Source of the DNA: Adineta ricciae
Taxonomy: Eukaryota > Rotifera > Eurotatoria > Adinetida > Adinetidae
Assembly: GCA_905250025.1 (NCBI GenBank)
Contig: CAJNOJ010000097.1
Span: 62,001-126,000 of the forward strand
Length of the DNA stretch: 64,000 bases
Reading direction: 5' to 3'
Position 1 is the stretch's first letter. Each line of letters begins with the position of its first letter. The notes beneath the pieces were generated by a model. It worked only from the letters and a program-made list of their open reading frames with translations. It had not been told where the DNA came from and ran no database searches. Both the position numbers and the translations under genes were made by a program. Positions 1-11,096 of the stretch are shown one piece after another.

Positions 1-272
1 TCTTTTATTGTCCTGTTTGACAAAAGCGAAATAATGACTTAGGGAACGTCTCGAAGGAATAAATCGCCTTTTCCGCTAGCTAATGACAAGCAAGTCTTTG
101 TTATTACTATTGGTTTGCTCAATACTTCTCAAGAATGGATCGACTAATGTTCTTAATCAAGAATTGCATGAATAAATCTTTTGAATCGATTAGATGATGC
201 TGTTTTTTATTTAAAAATATTCCTTTTAATAGAGAGTTCAAACTAAGAGAATATAATGGAACATTTTGCTTT

Positions 273-536
273 TTAATTGGATTCGGATTTGGTTAGATCA
301 TTGTTGATCATGGATGCCGATCGTTTCCAGAAATGACGATGGGGTGCACGTTTCCAAAAGCGTGATTTGGCAGCACGAGCATCGAGCTGATGAGCTGGAA
401 CGTAGCTATCTAGGTCAATCCAATCCATATGTGTAGGAACACGATCTTCTTGGTCAAGTGTGACACTCGATGAAAGTGTGACGCCAATGATAACAATGAA
501 AAAACAGAGGATTGCGTTGAAGAAGATTGTTCGCAT
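273..536 (-). CDS. Candidate secreted neuropeptide precursor with two FWKR sites
   Basis: An 87-residue single-exon reading frame. Residues 1-24 form a hydrophobic signal peptide (MRTIFFNAILCFFIVIIG onward). The mature part has two similar units ending in Phe-Trp followed by Lys-Arg: SRFWKR and then APHRHFWKR. Lys-Arg pairs are the usual cleavage sites of secreted prohormones, so cutting would release peptides ending in Arg-Phe-Trp and His-Phe-Trp plus a 15-residue tail. No Gly precedes the Lys-Arg, so C-terminal amidation is not predicted. FWK is also the core of somatostatin and urotensin II, but there are no flanking cysteines here. I do not recognise the family. The signal peptide and repeated cleavage sites are seen; the hormone role is inferred. 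An untranslated upstream exon could exist. Confidence 0.55.
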   Translation of the reverse strand: MRTIFFNAILCFFIVIIGVTLSSSVTLDQEDRVPTHMDWIDLDSYVPAHQLDARAAKSRFWKRAPHRHFWKRSASMINNDLTKSESN

Positions 537-1412
537 GGTGACTAAATAGAAAACGTCGAGCTGAAAACGTCAACGAGAACAGACTTACTGAGGTTTCTTT
601 TAGAGATGGCAATCGAGTGATTGAAGCTGTATTGAATGATGATGAAATGGAAAATTTCATCGCTAAAAGTATCTCTCGACTTTCGATAGTTAATGATCTC
701 TCGTTTTTTCCTCTCTTTCTCATTTTTTTTCTTCGTTTCAAGATTTCTTTGTCTCGATTCGCAAATCCATTAATCTATTCAAATCAAAGAAACTGTTTCC
801 GTGTGGTATCCAATCGAAAGATATCCCAATCTAAACAAAGAACTTAGTTCAATCGAATTTCAACATCAAATATTCTTCAAGTATCTCCGACATTCCTAAG
901 AAATTTCTCGAACATTCATCGATAACTGTTTATTGAATATGACTAGCATCTGTGACACTGCGAGTGCACATTTTATCAGCAATAATCATCTTTCGTATAA
1001 TTATGTTTTTATGTCACTAATTAGCAACCAGATGATTAATGAAATTATATTTTCACTACTTATTTAACCAGAAAATCGTTGATCTGCAATCATATAACTG
1101 AAATTCGTTTGTGTTGAAACTATTTTTGATGCTCATCTCTTGCTCATTGAATGACTGATCGATCGCCCGAAGCGCTTTTCTATTGAGAGAAATTCATGCA
1201 TATAAAACAAATGGTTCTATTCACACTTGATAACAGACATCATGATTTCTGCATATTGGTCGTGCTGCAAGCGATCGAAACCCTTCAACTAACAGTTTTC
1301 ATGACATTATCATTAAAAAGACGACTGTATATATTACCTGTATTGATTCGACATTATTTTCATTTCAAGTTTTTTTTCTCACACGCATCTCAACATACTT
1401 ATTTGTCAAACT
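537..1412. other. Intergenic spacer
   Basis: AT-rich DNA between the divergent peptide-precursor and Q-rich genes. Open frames here lack domain signal and codon bias. It presumably holds both promoters, but I can assign no specific element. Confidence 0.5.
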
Positions 1413-1921
1413 ATGCAAGGCTATCCACCACAGCAACAATTCGCTGGTCTTCCAGCCCAAGTAAGTCAATCTCGAAACCAACTCTTGACTTTATTATTAA
1501 CTCTATCTAGTGTCAACAGTGTTTCTTAACACCGGGTTTTTCTCAACAACAACAACAACAACCTACGCCTTACGGTGCGTACAACCAATACTTTAACAAT
1601 CCATACCAACAACAACAGCAACCCTTATTTTATCCTCAACAACAACCACAATTTTCCTATTTTCCTCAACAACAGCAATATCCCTTCGTCCCTCAACAAC
1701 AATATCCATTCTACGCTCAACAACAAGCGCAATTCTATCCGCAACAGCAACCATTGTTCAATTGGCCTCAGGGTTTTGCAGGCCAAAGCGCATATGGCTA
1801 CCAGCAATATTGGCCTCAACAACAGCAACGGGTTTTTGAAAATCCCCGAACCCCTATTCCAGCACCTGCTCGTCGAGAAAAAGACAAGCCAAAGAAGTTC
1901 TATGAACGGGTGTATTCATAG
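1413..1921 (+). CDS. Q/Y/P-rich prion-like low-complexity protein
   Basis: Two exons (1413-1460 and 1511-1921) joined across a 50 bp GT..AG intron give 152 residues. The product begins MQGYPPQQQFAGLPAQ. Nearly all of the second exon is irregular Gln runs alternating with Tyr, Phe and Pro (units such as YPQQQ, FPQQQ), ending in a basic tail, EKDKPKKFYERVYS. Acidic residues are nearly absent until the tail, and there is no signal peptide, membrane segment or folded domain. The composition matches prion-like or condensate-forming segments, which usually belong to RNA-binding proteins; here it makes up the whole protein. The start is the first ATG in frame with the spliced product. Function is unknown. 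The splice is strongly supported because the same Q-rich pattern occurs on both sides of it. Confidence 0.65.
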
Positions 1922-2781
1922 ATATTTGCTTCGCGATTAAAATAACACAATTTTCCTTCGATGCTAGCTTCATTTTTTTAAAATTCATGTTGAAAACTTG
2001 CTAACTCGCTTCTTTAAACTCAAGAATAAAAAGACTTTTTATGCAAATCACTTGATTTTGCCGTTTAATTGACTGTCAAGAATTGTGCTCAAAAGCTCAG
2101 CTATGTTGAATTTTTCCTTTCTCTGATAACTCGTGAAAAGAAGGCGAAAATCAATTAGAATTCTGTCAATAAAACGTCATATGAAATATTCAAAAATAAA
2201 TTTCTCTTCAGGTAACATAGTTAACAATCAAATGTGCTTCTTTCTTCTTCTTCTTCTTCTTCTTTGAATCAACACGACTAGATTTGATAATTAATCATTG
2301 ATTAACTTTTTTCCCTTCCTGAAAGAAGAGAAAAAGAAAGAAAATGTTCAAACAATACATTTTAAATGAAAGGTCAATCAAACAATAAGAAATGATTTTT
2401 CCAATGAATAATTCCATTACATGTCTGATTTGATATTCATTTCGACATGTTCAATTTCTTCATCTGTCTTTATCTTTTCCAAAAAAAAAGAAAGGAAAAA
2501 AAATCGAAGAATATTGAACAGTAATGAGCGCGCAAGAAAACAAAACGAGACAAAAATGACGATGACAAAAAACATGAATGAATGAATGAATAGCAAATAA
2601 AAATCAAGGAAAAAAGTAAATACAGAAGTCTATTTTCGTTCTGTCTATCTCTCTCTCTCTCTCTCTCTCTCTGCTCTTCTCTTTTTCTTTATACTTCATG
2701 CACATACACCGGGGTATCTGCTCGTAGCCTAGTCGAATAAAAGAGAAATGAATGATAATCATGACGAGCAAGAGAGAGATT
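1922..2781. other. Convergent 3' spacer with CT microsatellite
   Basis: Spacer between the 3' ends of the Q-rich gene and KDM2. It contains a TTC run near 2240-2264 and a CT dinucleotide run near 2648-2672. Several AATAAA-like signals occur. No gene was seen. Confidence 0.5.
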
Positions 2782-4879
2782 TCAAACAGCAAACATTTGA
2801 GGAATATAGAGATCCGATTCGTTCAAGGATTGGGACAAATCATCAAGAGCAACTAAGTTCGTATTCATAGATGATGAAGGATCAGCTGACATTACAGATG
2901 AATCAGGATTCCCATTGGTTGTATACATACTTGCATAGATGCGACGCTGAATTTAGAAGAAAAAGAATAAATAGGCGATCGTGTGAGAAAACTTTGATTT
3001 ACCTTCTTTGCTTCATTCTCCATCACTTCGTATGGGTCTGCGTAATGTACATTCGAGTTAACGGGTGTTCCATACATATGATAATGTTGTTGTTGATGAT
3101 GTTGTTGTTGTAGAATATGATGTTGCTGCTGCTGCTGCTGCTGTTGCTGATGTTGTTTTTGTTGAGAGGGATCAAGGTAGGGCAATTCAATCAGTCCATT
3201 CTTTCCTTTATTGGTTGTCACTAATGTTCGTCTCACGATGGGTCGTAGTTTATACAATGGAGGTTCAGGTGCGTTGGCGCTTATACATTTGGGACACAGC
3301 CATGTTTCTGGTATATCATCGCTGAATACACCCTCGCTGGTAGGAGTATCCGCATGAGCAGACTAGAAGTGAACAATGCTATTTGGTAAAGAGAAATTCT
3401 TCTTTGATTTACGTGAAAGCATGGCAAGTGGTGAATTTCCATACAACGTTCACATTCGTAGAGAATTTCTTCAGGTTTCAATTGGGATAGTTTTCGCGAG
3501 CCTTTCTTCTTCAAGCAAACTTGACATGATGCTGTTGATGGTAAGATTGGAGCAATACATTGTTTTGTCAGGCAGCATTGTTTCATTTTACCAACACCAC
3601 CAAACTTTGGCATATCTTTGCAATGTACACATTCGGAACAATCGTCTCGACAGCACGGTTCACATTGTTTACAACTAGAAGATAAAGCACATGTGCAAAA
3701 AGCACAAGGAACATCGAGAGAACGTTTTACCGGACACGTTTATGTCGATCTTTGGCAGAATTATTCTTGTCGGCCTGGTAGTGTTGTTGAGTCGGAGATG
3801 TAGTTGGATTATATTGATTATAACTGTTGATGTAGTGTTGTTGTTGTTGTTGTTGCTGCTGCTGCTGCTGTTGTTGTGAGGATGAAGAGTAATAGTTTGA
3901 TGAATTCGAACTAGCTAATGGGCCACTCAAGAGAACCGTGGTCGAAGGATGCAATGTCACAACATTTGAAGTTGGCTGTTGCATTGTTAATGTTTCATAT
4001 TGACGAGAAGGGTGAAGATGATGAAAAGATGGCTGTTGCATATCGTCGTCAACGGGATTTTTGCGCTTTATGCCTTGAAAAATCTCCGTTTCGTTCTAAG
4101 AGCAAGTGAGAGAGAGAGAGAGAGAGAGTTACACACGATAAACGTTATATCATCAATGACGAGAAGAAAAAACATTGTGTCGACACACAGTGACTTTTGT
4201 AATAGTTTATTTAGAGCTCCGACTTTATGTACATGTGTCTATGGCTCTTGTTGTTTCTTAGCTTACTTGATTGCTAGTTGGATCGAACGAATGGTGGTGA
4301 TGATGATGATGATGATGATTGTAGTTGTAATGGATCAGCGATTGCCCAGTTATTGATAAGTGAGGATCATCGGAAGCATGTTCAATGAGAAGACGCTAGA
4401 GTGTTTAAAAAAAGACGCGTTCGATTAGATATTTATGTTAAAGTACAAGGTTGACAATAAATAGAATGAGAGGTCAAGTGAATTTGATGTGTAAATACCT
4501 ATTGAGAGGATCTATAGACATTGTCATAGCTCTTTTTATTGATCGGATTTTTTAAATAAAATTATTTGAACAGATGAAATATTAACGAGAGAATTCTGTA
4601 TGTATGCTAGAGGTCAAATAACTAACCCTTATAGAAATTTCTCGTACTTCCTCTCTTTAGTTGACATTACCTCCATTGATTCCAACAGTTGCTGTGGCTG
4701 AACAAGATCTTCCGGGATCGATTTGTCTTTTAATTTGCGTAAGAGAGCACATAATGTTTTCAAACCGTCTAGCTCAAATGTGGTCAGATGTGGATGCGTC
4801 TGTTCAGTATCTTTATTATTATTATTGTTCACTAGCAACAATTGACTTGTTCGACAAGGTTTCAAATCTAAAGACAGCA

Positions 4880-4913
<34 letters not shown>

Positions 4914-7900
4914 AAAAATTGGGACAATAGGGCTTCCTATTTGTTGCTCATCATTTGAACAGAATAACAATAGACCTCTCGAAGTACGAAGAAGGGTGGT
5001 GATGAGTACTAATAAGGAAAGAAAGAAAATATCATAGTTATCAAGAGAGAGAGAGAGAAAGGATGCCTTGATTTACAAACATGTCTACCTGTCTGCACTA
5101 ATCGATTGCAATTATAAAGATTTTTTTGCAGAACTATAACTCCATACAACTAGAAATAAATCGAAGCAATGAACAAAGCGCAGAGGAGAAACAGAGAGAG
5201 AGAAAAAAGACGACGAGTTTTTCCCTTTTTCGCTCCTATGCGTTCATTCATAAAAGATTTGAGTAATTTGCACACAGATTTCTTTTCTTCTCTCTCTCTC
5301 TCTCTCGTTTTTCTTTGAGTGATCAGAAGACAGCAATAGCATAGGAAAAAAAGGGAAGGAAAATTTTGAACAAAGAACAAGGCACAAGCGCGCATTGTGT
5401 AGCGAGAACATATTATTATGATTGTGAGTGTGGTTGCACAAGCGAGAGAAAGTGATTGACGAGTGAGAGAAAGGAACGAGAACGTCGAATGATCAGGTTG
5501 TAATAGCGGTAGTGCGTATTAATTATTCTCTTCTTTTCCTTCTAGTTTTTTTTGTCATTTCAAATAAGAATTTCAAATTGATGGTCTTCACCTACTTCTC
5601 AAGATTTCCAAGTGCAATACATAGGCGCTACTTGAAAATTTATAATAAATATATGCGTAGTAGTTTGGCTAAGAGAAGAGAGGAGAAGAAAGAGAGAGAG
5701 AGAGAAAGTGAAAGATTTCATTTATTAATTAGCAAACACAAGCGTTTTCTTATTCTCTTCATCTGCTCCTTGACAAAGAGAAAATTAACAACAAAAATCA
5801 ATGTTCTCATTGATGTTGATTCTTCTTTGATTTCTTTTCTTTTATTTACTAATGTGTGAGATTGACAAATATGAGATAAACCAGAAGGGAAAGTGTTTTG
5901 GTTAACTCGAAGAAAAACGAAGTCGGTTCTTGAACAAATTGTCAAATATCTCAAGNNNNNNNNNNNNNNNNNNNNNNNNNNNNNNNNNNNNNNNNNNNNN
6001 NNNNNNNNNNNNNNNNNNNNNNNNNNNNNNNNNNNNNNNNNNNNNNNNNNNNNNNTGGTGCAAATTACTCAAGGAGAAGCAACATCGTATTTCGTTGTTG
6101 ATTATTTTCGGTTGGATGGATGGTATAAAAAGAAATTCTCGCATTTTTCTTCTTCTTCTTCTCGTTCTTTCTTTTCTCATTCAATTGAATGACAATTGTT
6201 CACAAAGTTAATCGATACATTTTTTTTTTATTTAGTCAATATAAAGAAAAGAAAGAAGAAAATCCTTGAAAAGCAGCTTACTAAAGCTGACTCATTCGAA
6301 CATACGTACATAGCGCAGAAGTCTCAAACAACACTTTCACATCGACATACGTACGAGATGATGATGACGGTGATGATATTAGCAATCGACAAAATCATTC
6401 AGCATGCTAGTGATGATCGTCGATGCTGACGACAACACGCCTTTGCATACTATTCATTTGTCTCCTGAGACAGTGCAAAATGTATTGACGCATGCAGGAA
6501 ATAGTACCAGCCAAAAAAAATCATTATGATCACCATCTTTTCCCTTCATCATTCTACACCCAAAGAGACTATTATCTGATTATCTTAACTATTTGCGCAT
6601 TTCTCAATATAAAATACCAACTATTACCTCTAGAGCATTCTTCTTCTCATGTTCAAGTACAAGTATGATTATAAATGACCATCTCGTTCTCTCTTGCTCT
6701 GAAATATCAAAAGCGAAGGTCATCGCACATCGATATGACACAATTTCGAGAACTAATTCGCAGTATCGAACTTAACTCAACGGCGTTTTTCGTCGAACGA
6801 CATGGATACTTCCATGTTTGCTATCATCATGAGACAAGCACTTGCTATATTACATACAAATATATGAAAAGAGGAAGAAAAGTAGATCCGTTCCGGAATA
6901 ATTCGAAGAGGAAGACATCTAGAATTGATAATTGACATCATGAAGAAAAGAGGAAGAAGCATGCTTGACAAGAGAGAGTAGATGTACGCTCTCTTACACT
7001 TGACGAAATCGATGATCGGCAACGATGATCAATAAGAGAGCGTAGTTCAAGATAAAAGTTAGTTTTTCTCTCATTCTCTTCGTCTTCTATCTTCATCTGC
7101 ATCGATTGATTATGCAAAAAGACAATTTCATTTCTAATTCACTTATCTTCTAATTTTGCATAAAATTTACTTCGAAAAAATCCGCTCGTAACTCGTCCAC
7201 ACTTACGTTTTCGCTTCCATGCTTAGTTGCACTAACTAAAGAGTAAAACGCCGGAAAAATTAGGAAAGGAAATGCTGACAAAAAAAAATCAAAGCGATGT
7301 TAATCTTTATTCTTTTCTTGCTAATCGTAATAATAACAAGACTTTCCGATTAACTTTTATTCACAAGATACAATTGAGTTCATTGAACGAGTTCGTGAAC
7401 AAAAAAACAGAGCTTGTGTACCTTTTGCATCTCAATCTTCTCGCGTTTGGACTCGATTCGAAGTGAAAACAAGAATAAACTTGCTGTCTTAATTGACGAC
7501 ATGGAACAGAATCTGACTAATTCGATTATCTCGGATTGCTGTCTTCAAATTAACATGTTTGATTTTTTTTCAACGATTAAATAACATTCTCATAATTTAG
7601 AGAGATCAAAGTGATGAGGACGGCGATCGAACGATCAAATACTTGGAATAAGTAATTCTCGCTCGCACCCACTTATTTCTATGAGTAAATCAAGAAAAAA
7701 ATAAATCTGTTCTACATCAATAATGGAAACAGCGTTAAAAGGCCCACTAACAACATCATCTTGTAAACGTATGTGTGCACGCAATGGAGAAAAAGAAGAA
7801 GAAGTCAGAATTAAACTCTATGTAAGAGGTAGATGACGGCGTTACTATTGTTTGATGTCTTTATCTCTCTTAATAATATTGTTCAATAAAATTGAATGAA

Positions 7901-9576
7901 ACGAATCAATTTGAAAAGCAATCATCTTTCCCCGGAAGAAAAACCTTCTTAAGCGTCTTTTCATTCTTTCATCTTTACCTGAAGGATCGATTGGAAGAGG
8001 TTGCTTATTTGCATCTGTTTCTTGTTCTTGCTGGGCGTATTCCAAACTAAAAAATAGAAATTCAAGATTGCTTTTTTCTTCCATATTGACAATGTCCCGT
8101 TTCTGTTTGTTTTCACTGATTGGGAAAAACCTCGGCATGAGTGCTTACCAATCATCAGCGATATGCGTGACACCGGTTAAACGATGTACATAACGTTGAA
8201 TCACATACCACATACTTTCGATAAAGTACGGGTAACGAAATCGATCGGGTACACGAACTTTTCTTTCAATTGACCAGACTTGAATTTGCATTGGAATCTT
8301 GAAAGAATTCAGAAAATTTCCACCGAACACCAACGAATCTTCGGGAGTATATACAGCGTGAATCCAACCCGATGGAAGGAAAAATGTCCAACCAGGTTCG
8401 AGAACGATCATTTGACAATCTTTCGAGGCGCAGATATCGGCGAAAAAACATTCGTTTTGTCGTCCGGCTAAGATCCATTCTTCATACAAACGTAAATGAG
8501 ATTCTGTCGGTGGTAATAACCAGAAAATCTTCTTTCCTTTCAGTAGATGATACCATACAGATGATCCGCCTGAGAAAATCAAACATCCGCTCATTCCATT
8601 GACTCAATTTTCATGCGTATCAACTCACCCATATCGATATGAAAGTCAGTGAAACATTTCGCGACTGACATGAGAACGTATCTATGGAATAATGGTTGAC
8701 TTCGATGAACAGACTACTGAATACGTCGGTTATACTTGCGAGTCTTTGGATAGTACATGTGTTCTTGTTTGAGATTCTTTTGAAGTTGTGATTGCACATC
8801 AAACCAATATTCAGGCCATGTATTTGTTATCCAATCGATTTCACGCACCTGAAAGAAAACTCACCGAACTATTTCATATGAAAATGTATTCATGCGACTA
8901 ACAATCGTTGGTGATTCAATGTATTTTTCCAATCTTGTGTGACTGAATTCTAACGAAATGACATTCAACAGTTTTGTTCGTTTCTCTGCTGGTTGGTCGT
9001 AGTAATCCGCCCATGATTTCAGCGTCATCTGCAGTGATTCTTGCGTATCGACATTGACAACATCGATCAAACGTTGCGAACCAATACACGCCCGAACATC
9101 GTGGACAGTAAATCGCGGCGTTGGAACTCGTAGACCCAAACCACGGTGTTGTTTAATCACAACCGGATTCGGAAAACCGGTACGTTGAATATACGACAAG
9201 TTGAACTCTGGACGAACTCGAATGTAGTCTCTGGTCATCGATAAAGGAAAAGCACTCACCATCTACAGTGAGTTCTTCGACAAATTTGCCTTGATATTCA
9301 TTCGATGCAGTGAACTTCTGCTCAATATTCCATTTTTGTCCTTTTTCCAAGATCTCTTCGAAGAAAATATCCGCATCATCGTCAGTATAATTCTTCTTCT
9401 CGCGCGTGCGCTGAAAAATTCAAAGTCAACTATCGTAAAAACCTTGAACGTATGTTTTCACGGAAAATTATTCTTATCAGTTGTTTTAACTAGATTATTT
9501 CTTTTCAGTCTATTCGTTAATTCAAGATTTTAGTCTGGATACGTACCAAACGGCGACCATCCTTAGCTGAAGACAT
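2782..9576 (-). CDS. KDM2: KDM2-type JmjC histone demethylase (JmjC-CXXC-PHD), F-box/LRR absent
   Basis: Thirteen exons: 9547-9576, 9260-9410, 8903-9207, 8736-8848, 8629-8681, 8149-8569, 7979-8046, 4671-4831, 4267-4395, 3731-4095, 3413-3674, 3003-3362, 2782-2946. They total 2583 nt (860 residues), in phase throughout. KDM2 enzymes remove methyl groups from H3K36me1/2 in the nucleus using Fe(II) and 2-oxoglutarate. The JmjC iron ligands are visible: H214 and D216 in TDFHIDMGG, and the second His near 288 in GWIHAVYTP. The CXXC zinc finger for unmethylated CpG spans about 600-638 and keeps KFGG. A PHD finger follows, ending WLCPKC. Between JmjC and CXXC lie HLTTFELDGL (a KDM2 hallmark), nine His and a poly-Gln run. 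The protein then ends in a Q-rich tail and a stop, whereas animal KDM2 normally continues into F-box and leucine-rich repeats. Family assignment is firm; the early end is discussed in findings. Confidence 0.93.
4832..7978 (-). other. Long KDM2 intron (3.1 kb)
   Basis: This intron of the KDM2 model is about 60 times longer than the gene's other introns. It joins phase 1 to phase 1 cleanly. It holds an AT dinucleotide run (about 4883-4910), several GA/CT runs (near 5045, 5290, 5690) and the assembly gap. No convincing exon or other gene was found inside, but the gap means a missed exon cannot be excluded. Confidence 0.6.
5956..6055. other. Assembly gap (100 N)
   Basis: Exactly 100 undetermined bases, the usual placeholder length for a scaffold join. 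The real distance is therefore unknown. It lies inside the long KDM2 intron. Confidence 0.98.
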
Positions 9577-11096
9577 TGGATTTTTCTTTCTTTTTTTTAC
9601 AAATGCGTTGAAATAGTTAAGAATATTTTCTTGTTTTTCTCATCGTTGAAGCCATGATTAACAGAAAAATAAGTACACGAGTAAACGGCAAAGATCAAGA
9701 TTTGAAGAATGTAATTATGCACCTGATAAAATAATCAATTATCACTGACCATATTGCATTTAGAAAGTCAAGTTTTGTTACACGTAAACTCAATGTCAAT
9801 TTGTATCCACTTTTTATTGAATGAAAGCAAACGAAAAAACGCATCTTTAATTGAATAGAGGGCGCTAGTTCACAGTATTAATTAATGATTATTAGCGGAA
9901 AATCATAATTGACATATCGGAGTCTATCGACTGTTCACACCTGTTCCATTCTCGATGTAAAAGAAACGAATTGAAAATCCCAGACACAGTGCTCTTCGAG
10001 AACATCATCATTCGGAAGGTAAATCTGATCAGAATTTGATTAAGACGCACGACTCTTTTTTGTATAACTTACACAGTTGGTGCCTCTGTATATATATATG
10101 CAAATGAACTATGCCATCAGTGATACAACAGCAGTTTCACTAGCCACCCCAGCATATATACATTTCATTTTGCTCATTCTTCATTTTCTTTCAGTCACGT
10201 ACGACACTTTACTTGATCGATACGGCTCATTGAAAGTTCTCCACTCGGAATCGTAAACAAATTGTCAAATGAAGATGAGCATATCTTCGAAGATAGATGA
10301 TTAGTCAACTATGCCAATAATGAACCTGTCTTCGTTTATTTATCCAAACGAATATCTTCATTGGCGAAAAGATTCACTTCTCGCCACTATATAAGCAGCT
10401 CATCTTCTTCGCTTTCTTTCAGATATCATTTCCAGGCAAGTAAGTATGAAGCTCTCTAAGGTTAATCTTCGAACAGGTTCACATTTGTTTGCTGATGATT
10501 AATAAAGAACTCACTAAAGCAAGGATTTGTGTACCTGCACGATATTAGCCGAAATTCGACGAACGATTCGCCTTTCTCATCATCTTCAACTCGATCTCTA
10601 TACAGATTTTCAAGAAATAGGCTCATCACCTGTAAACTGAACAGATCGAATCTATTTTCAGTTGCCAGGTCTTTGGCCCTCTTGCGAGAATCTCCTTACA
10701 TCGACGAGATTTTAGAATATGAATAGAATAACGTATATGTATACAAACAGATGCAATTTTACATAAGATCAAGGTCAAAAGGGAATCAGTTGTTCCCCGT
10801 GCCCATTCCTCATTTAAGTATGAATATTTAGTTCAACGACTGCAGTTCATATGAAAAACACAATTGAGCGTATTTCTCCTTTATTTACAACCGAAAAACA
10901 TTTCACATCAAAAAGATTTTTTCGAAAAAGAACCTGAAGTTATCTACATACGAAAACGAAAAGTGTATTAACAATGAGAAGGAGGCTCAGACAAGTAAAT
11001 TTCTTAGATTTCGAGAGAAATATTCTACATCAATTACAGTCAACAAACAATTTTGACGATACGTATCACCAGATGGATAGTTCAATTCACTATTGT
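9577..11096. other. Spacer upstream of KDM2 with a TATA-box locus at 10.39 kb
   Basis: About 1.5 kb between the KDM2 start and the 3' end of the CD36-family gene. Most shows nothing. Near its middle, TATATAAG at 10388-10395 is followed 45 bp later by a good splice donor (GTAAGT at 10440) and by acceptor-like sites at about 10604 and 10669. This looks like a small plus-strand transcription unit, but I could not derive a convincing protein from it. Confidence 0.4.
10388..10395 (+). promoter_or_regulatory. Candidate TATA box
   Basis: TATATAAG, a consensus TATA element, in a region with no other recognised gene. A donor-like GTAAGT follows at 10440. It may drive a short spliced RNA or peptide transcript on the plus strand; the product is not identified. 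Confidence 0.35.

Noticed and set aside
454-741. Minus-strand frame of 95 codons
   Set aside because: It overlaps the peptide precursor in another frame and is made of simple charged and hydrophobic runs; no start context or domain.
5045-5310. RERERER-type peptides
   Set aside because: Translations of GA/CT dinucleotide repeats.
8849-8902. 16 bp intron between KDM2 exons 3 and 4
   Set aside because: Too short to splice; the donor GTTAGT at 8902 gives a normal 54 bp intron and the expected SPTIVREIDW junction.
9208-9259. 29 bp intron in KDM2 ending at an earlier AG
   Set aside because: A 52 bp intron ending at 9208 restores the family sequence (DEFNLSYIQR) and is of normal size.
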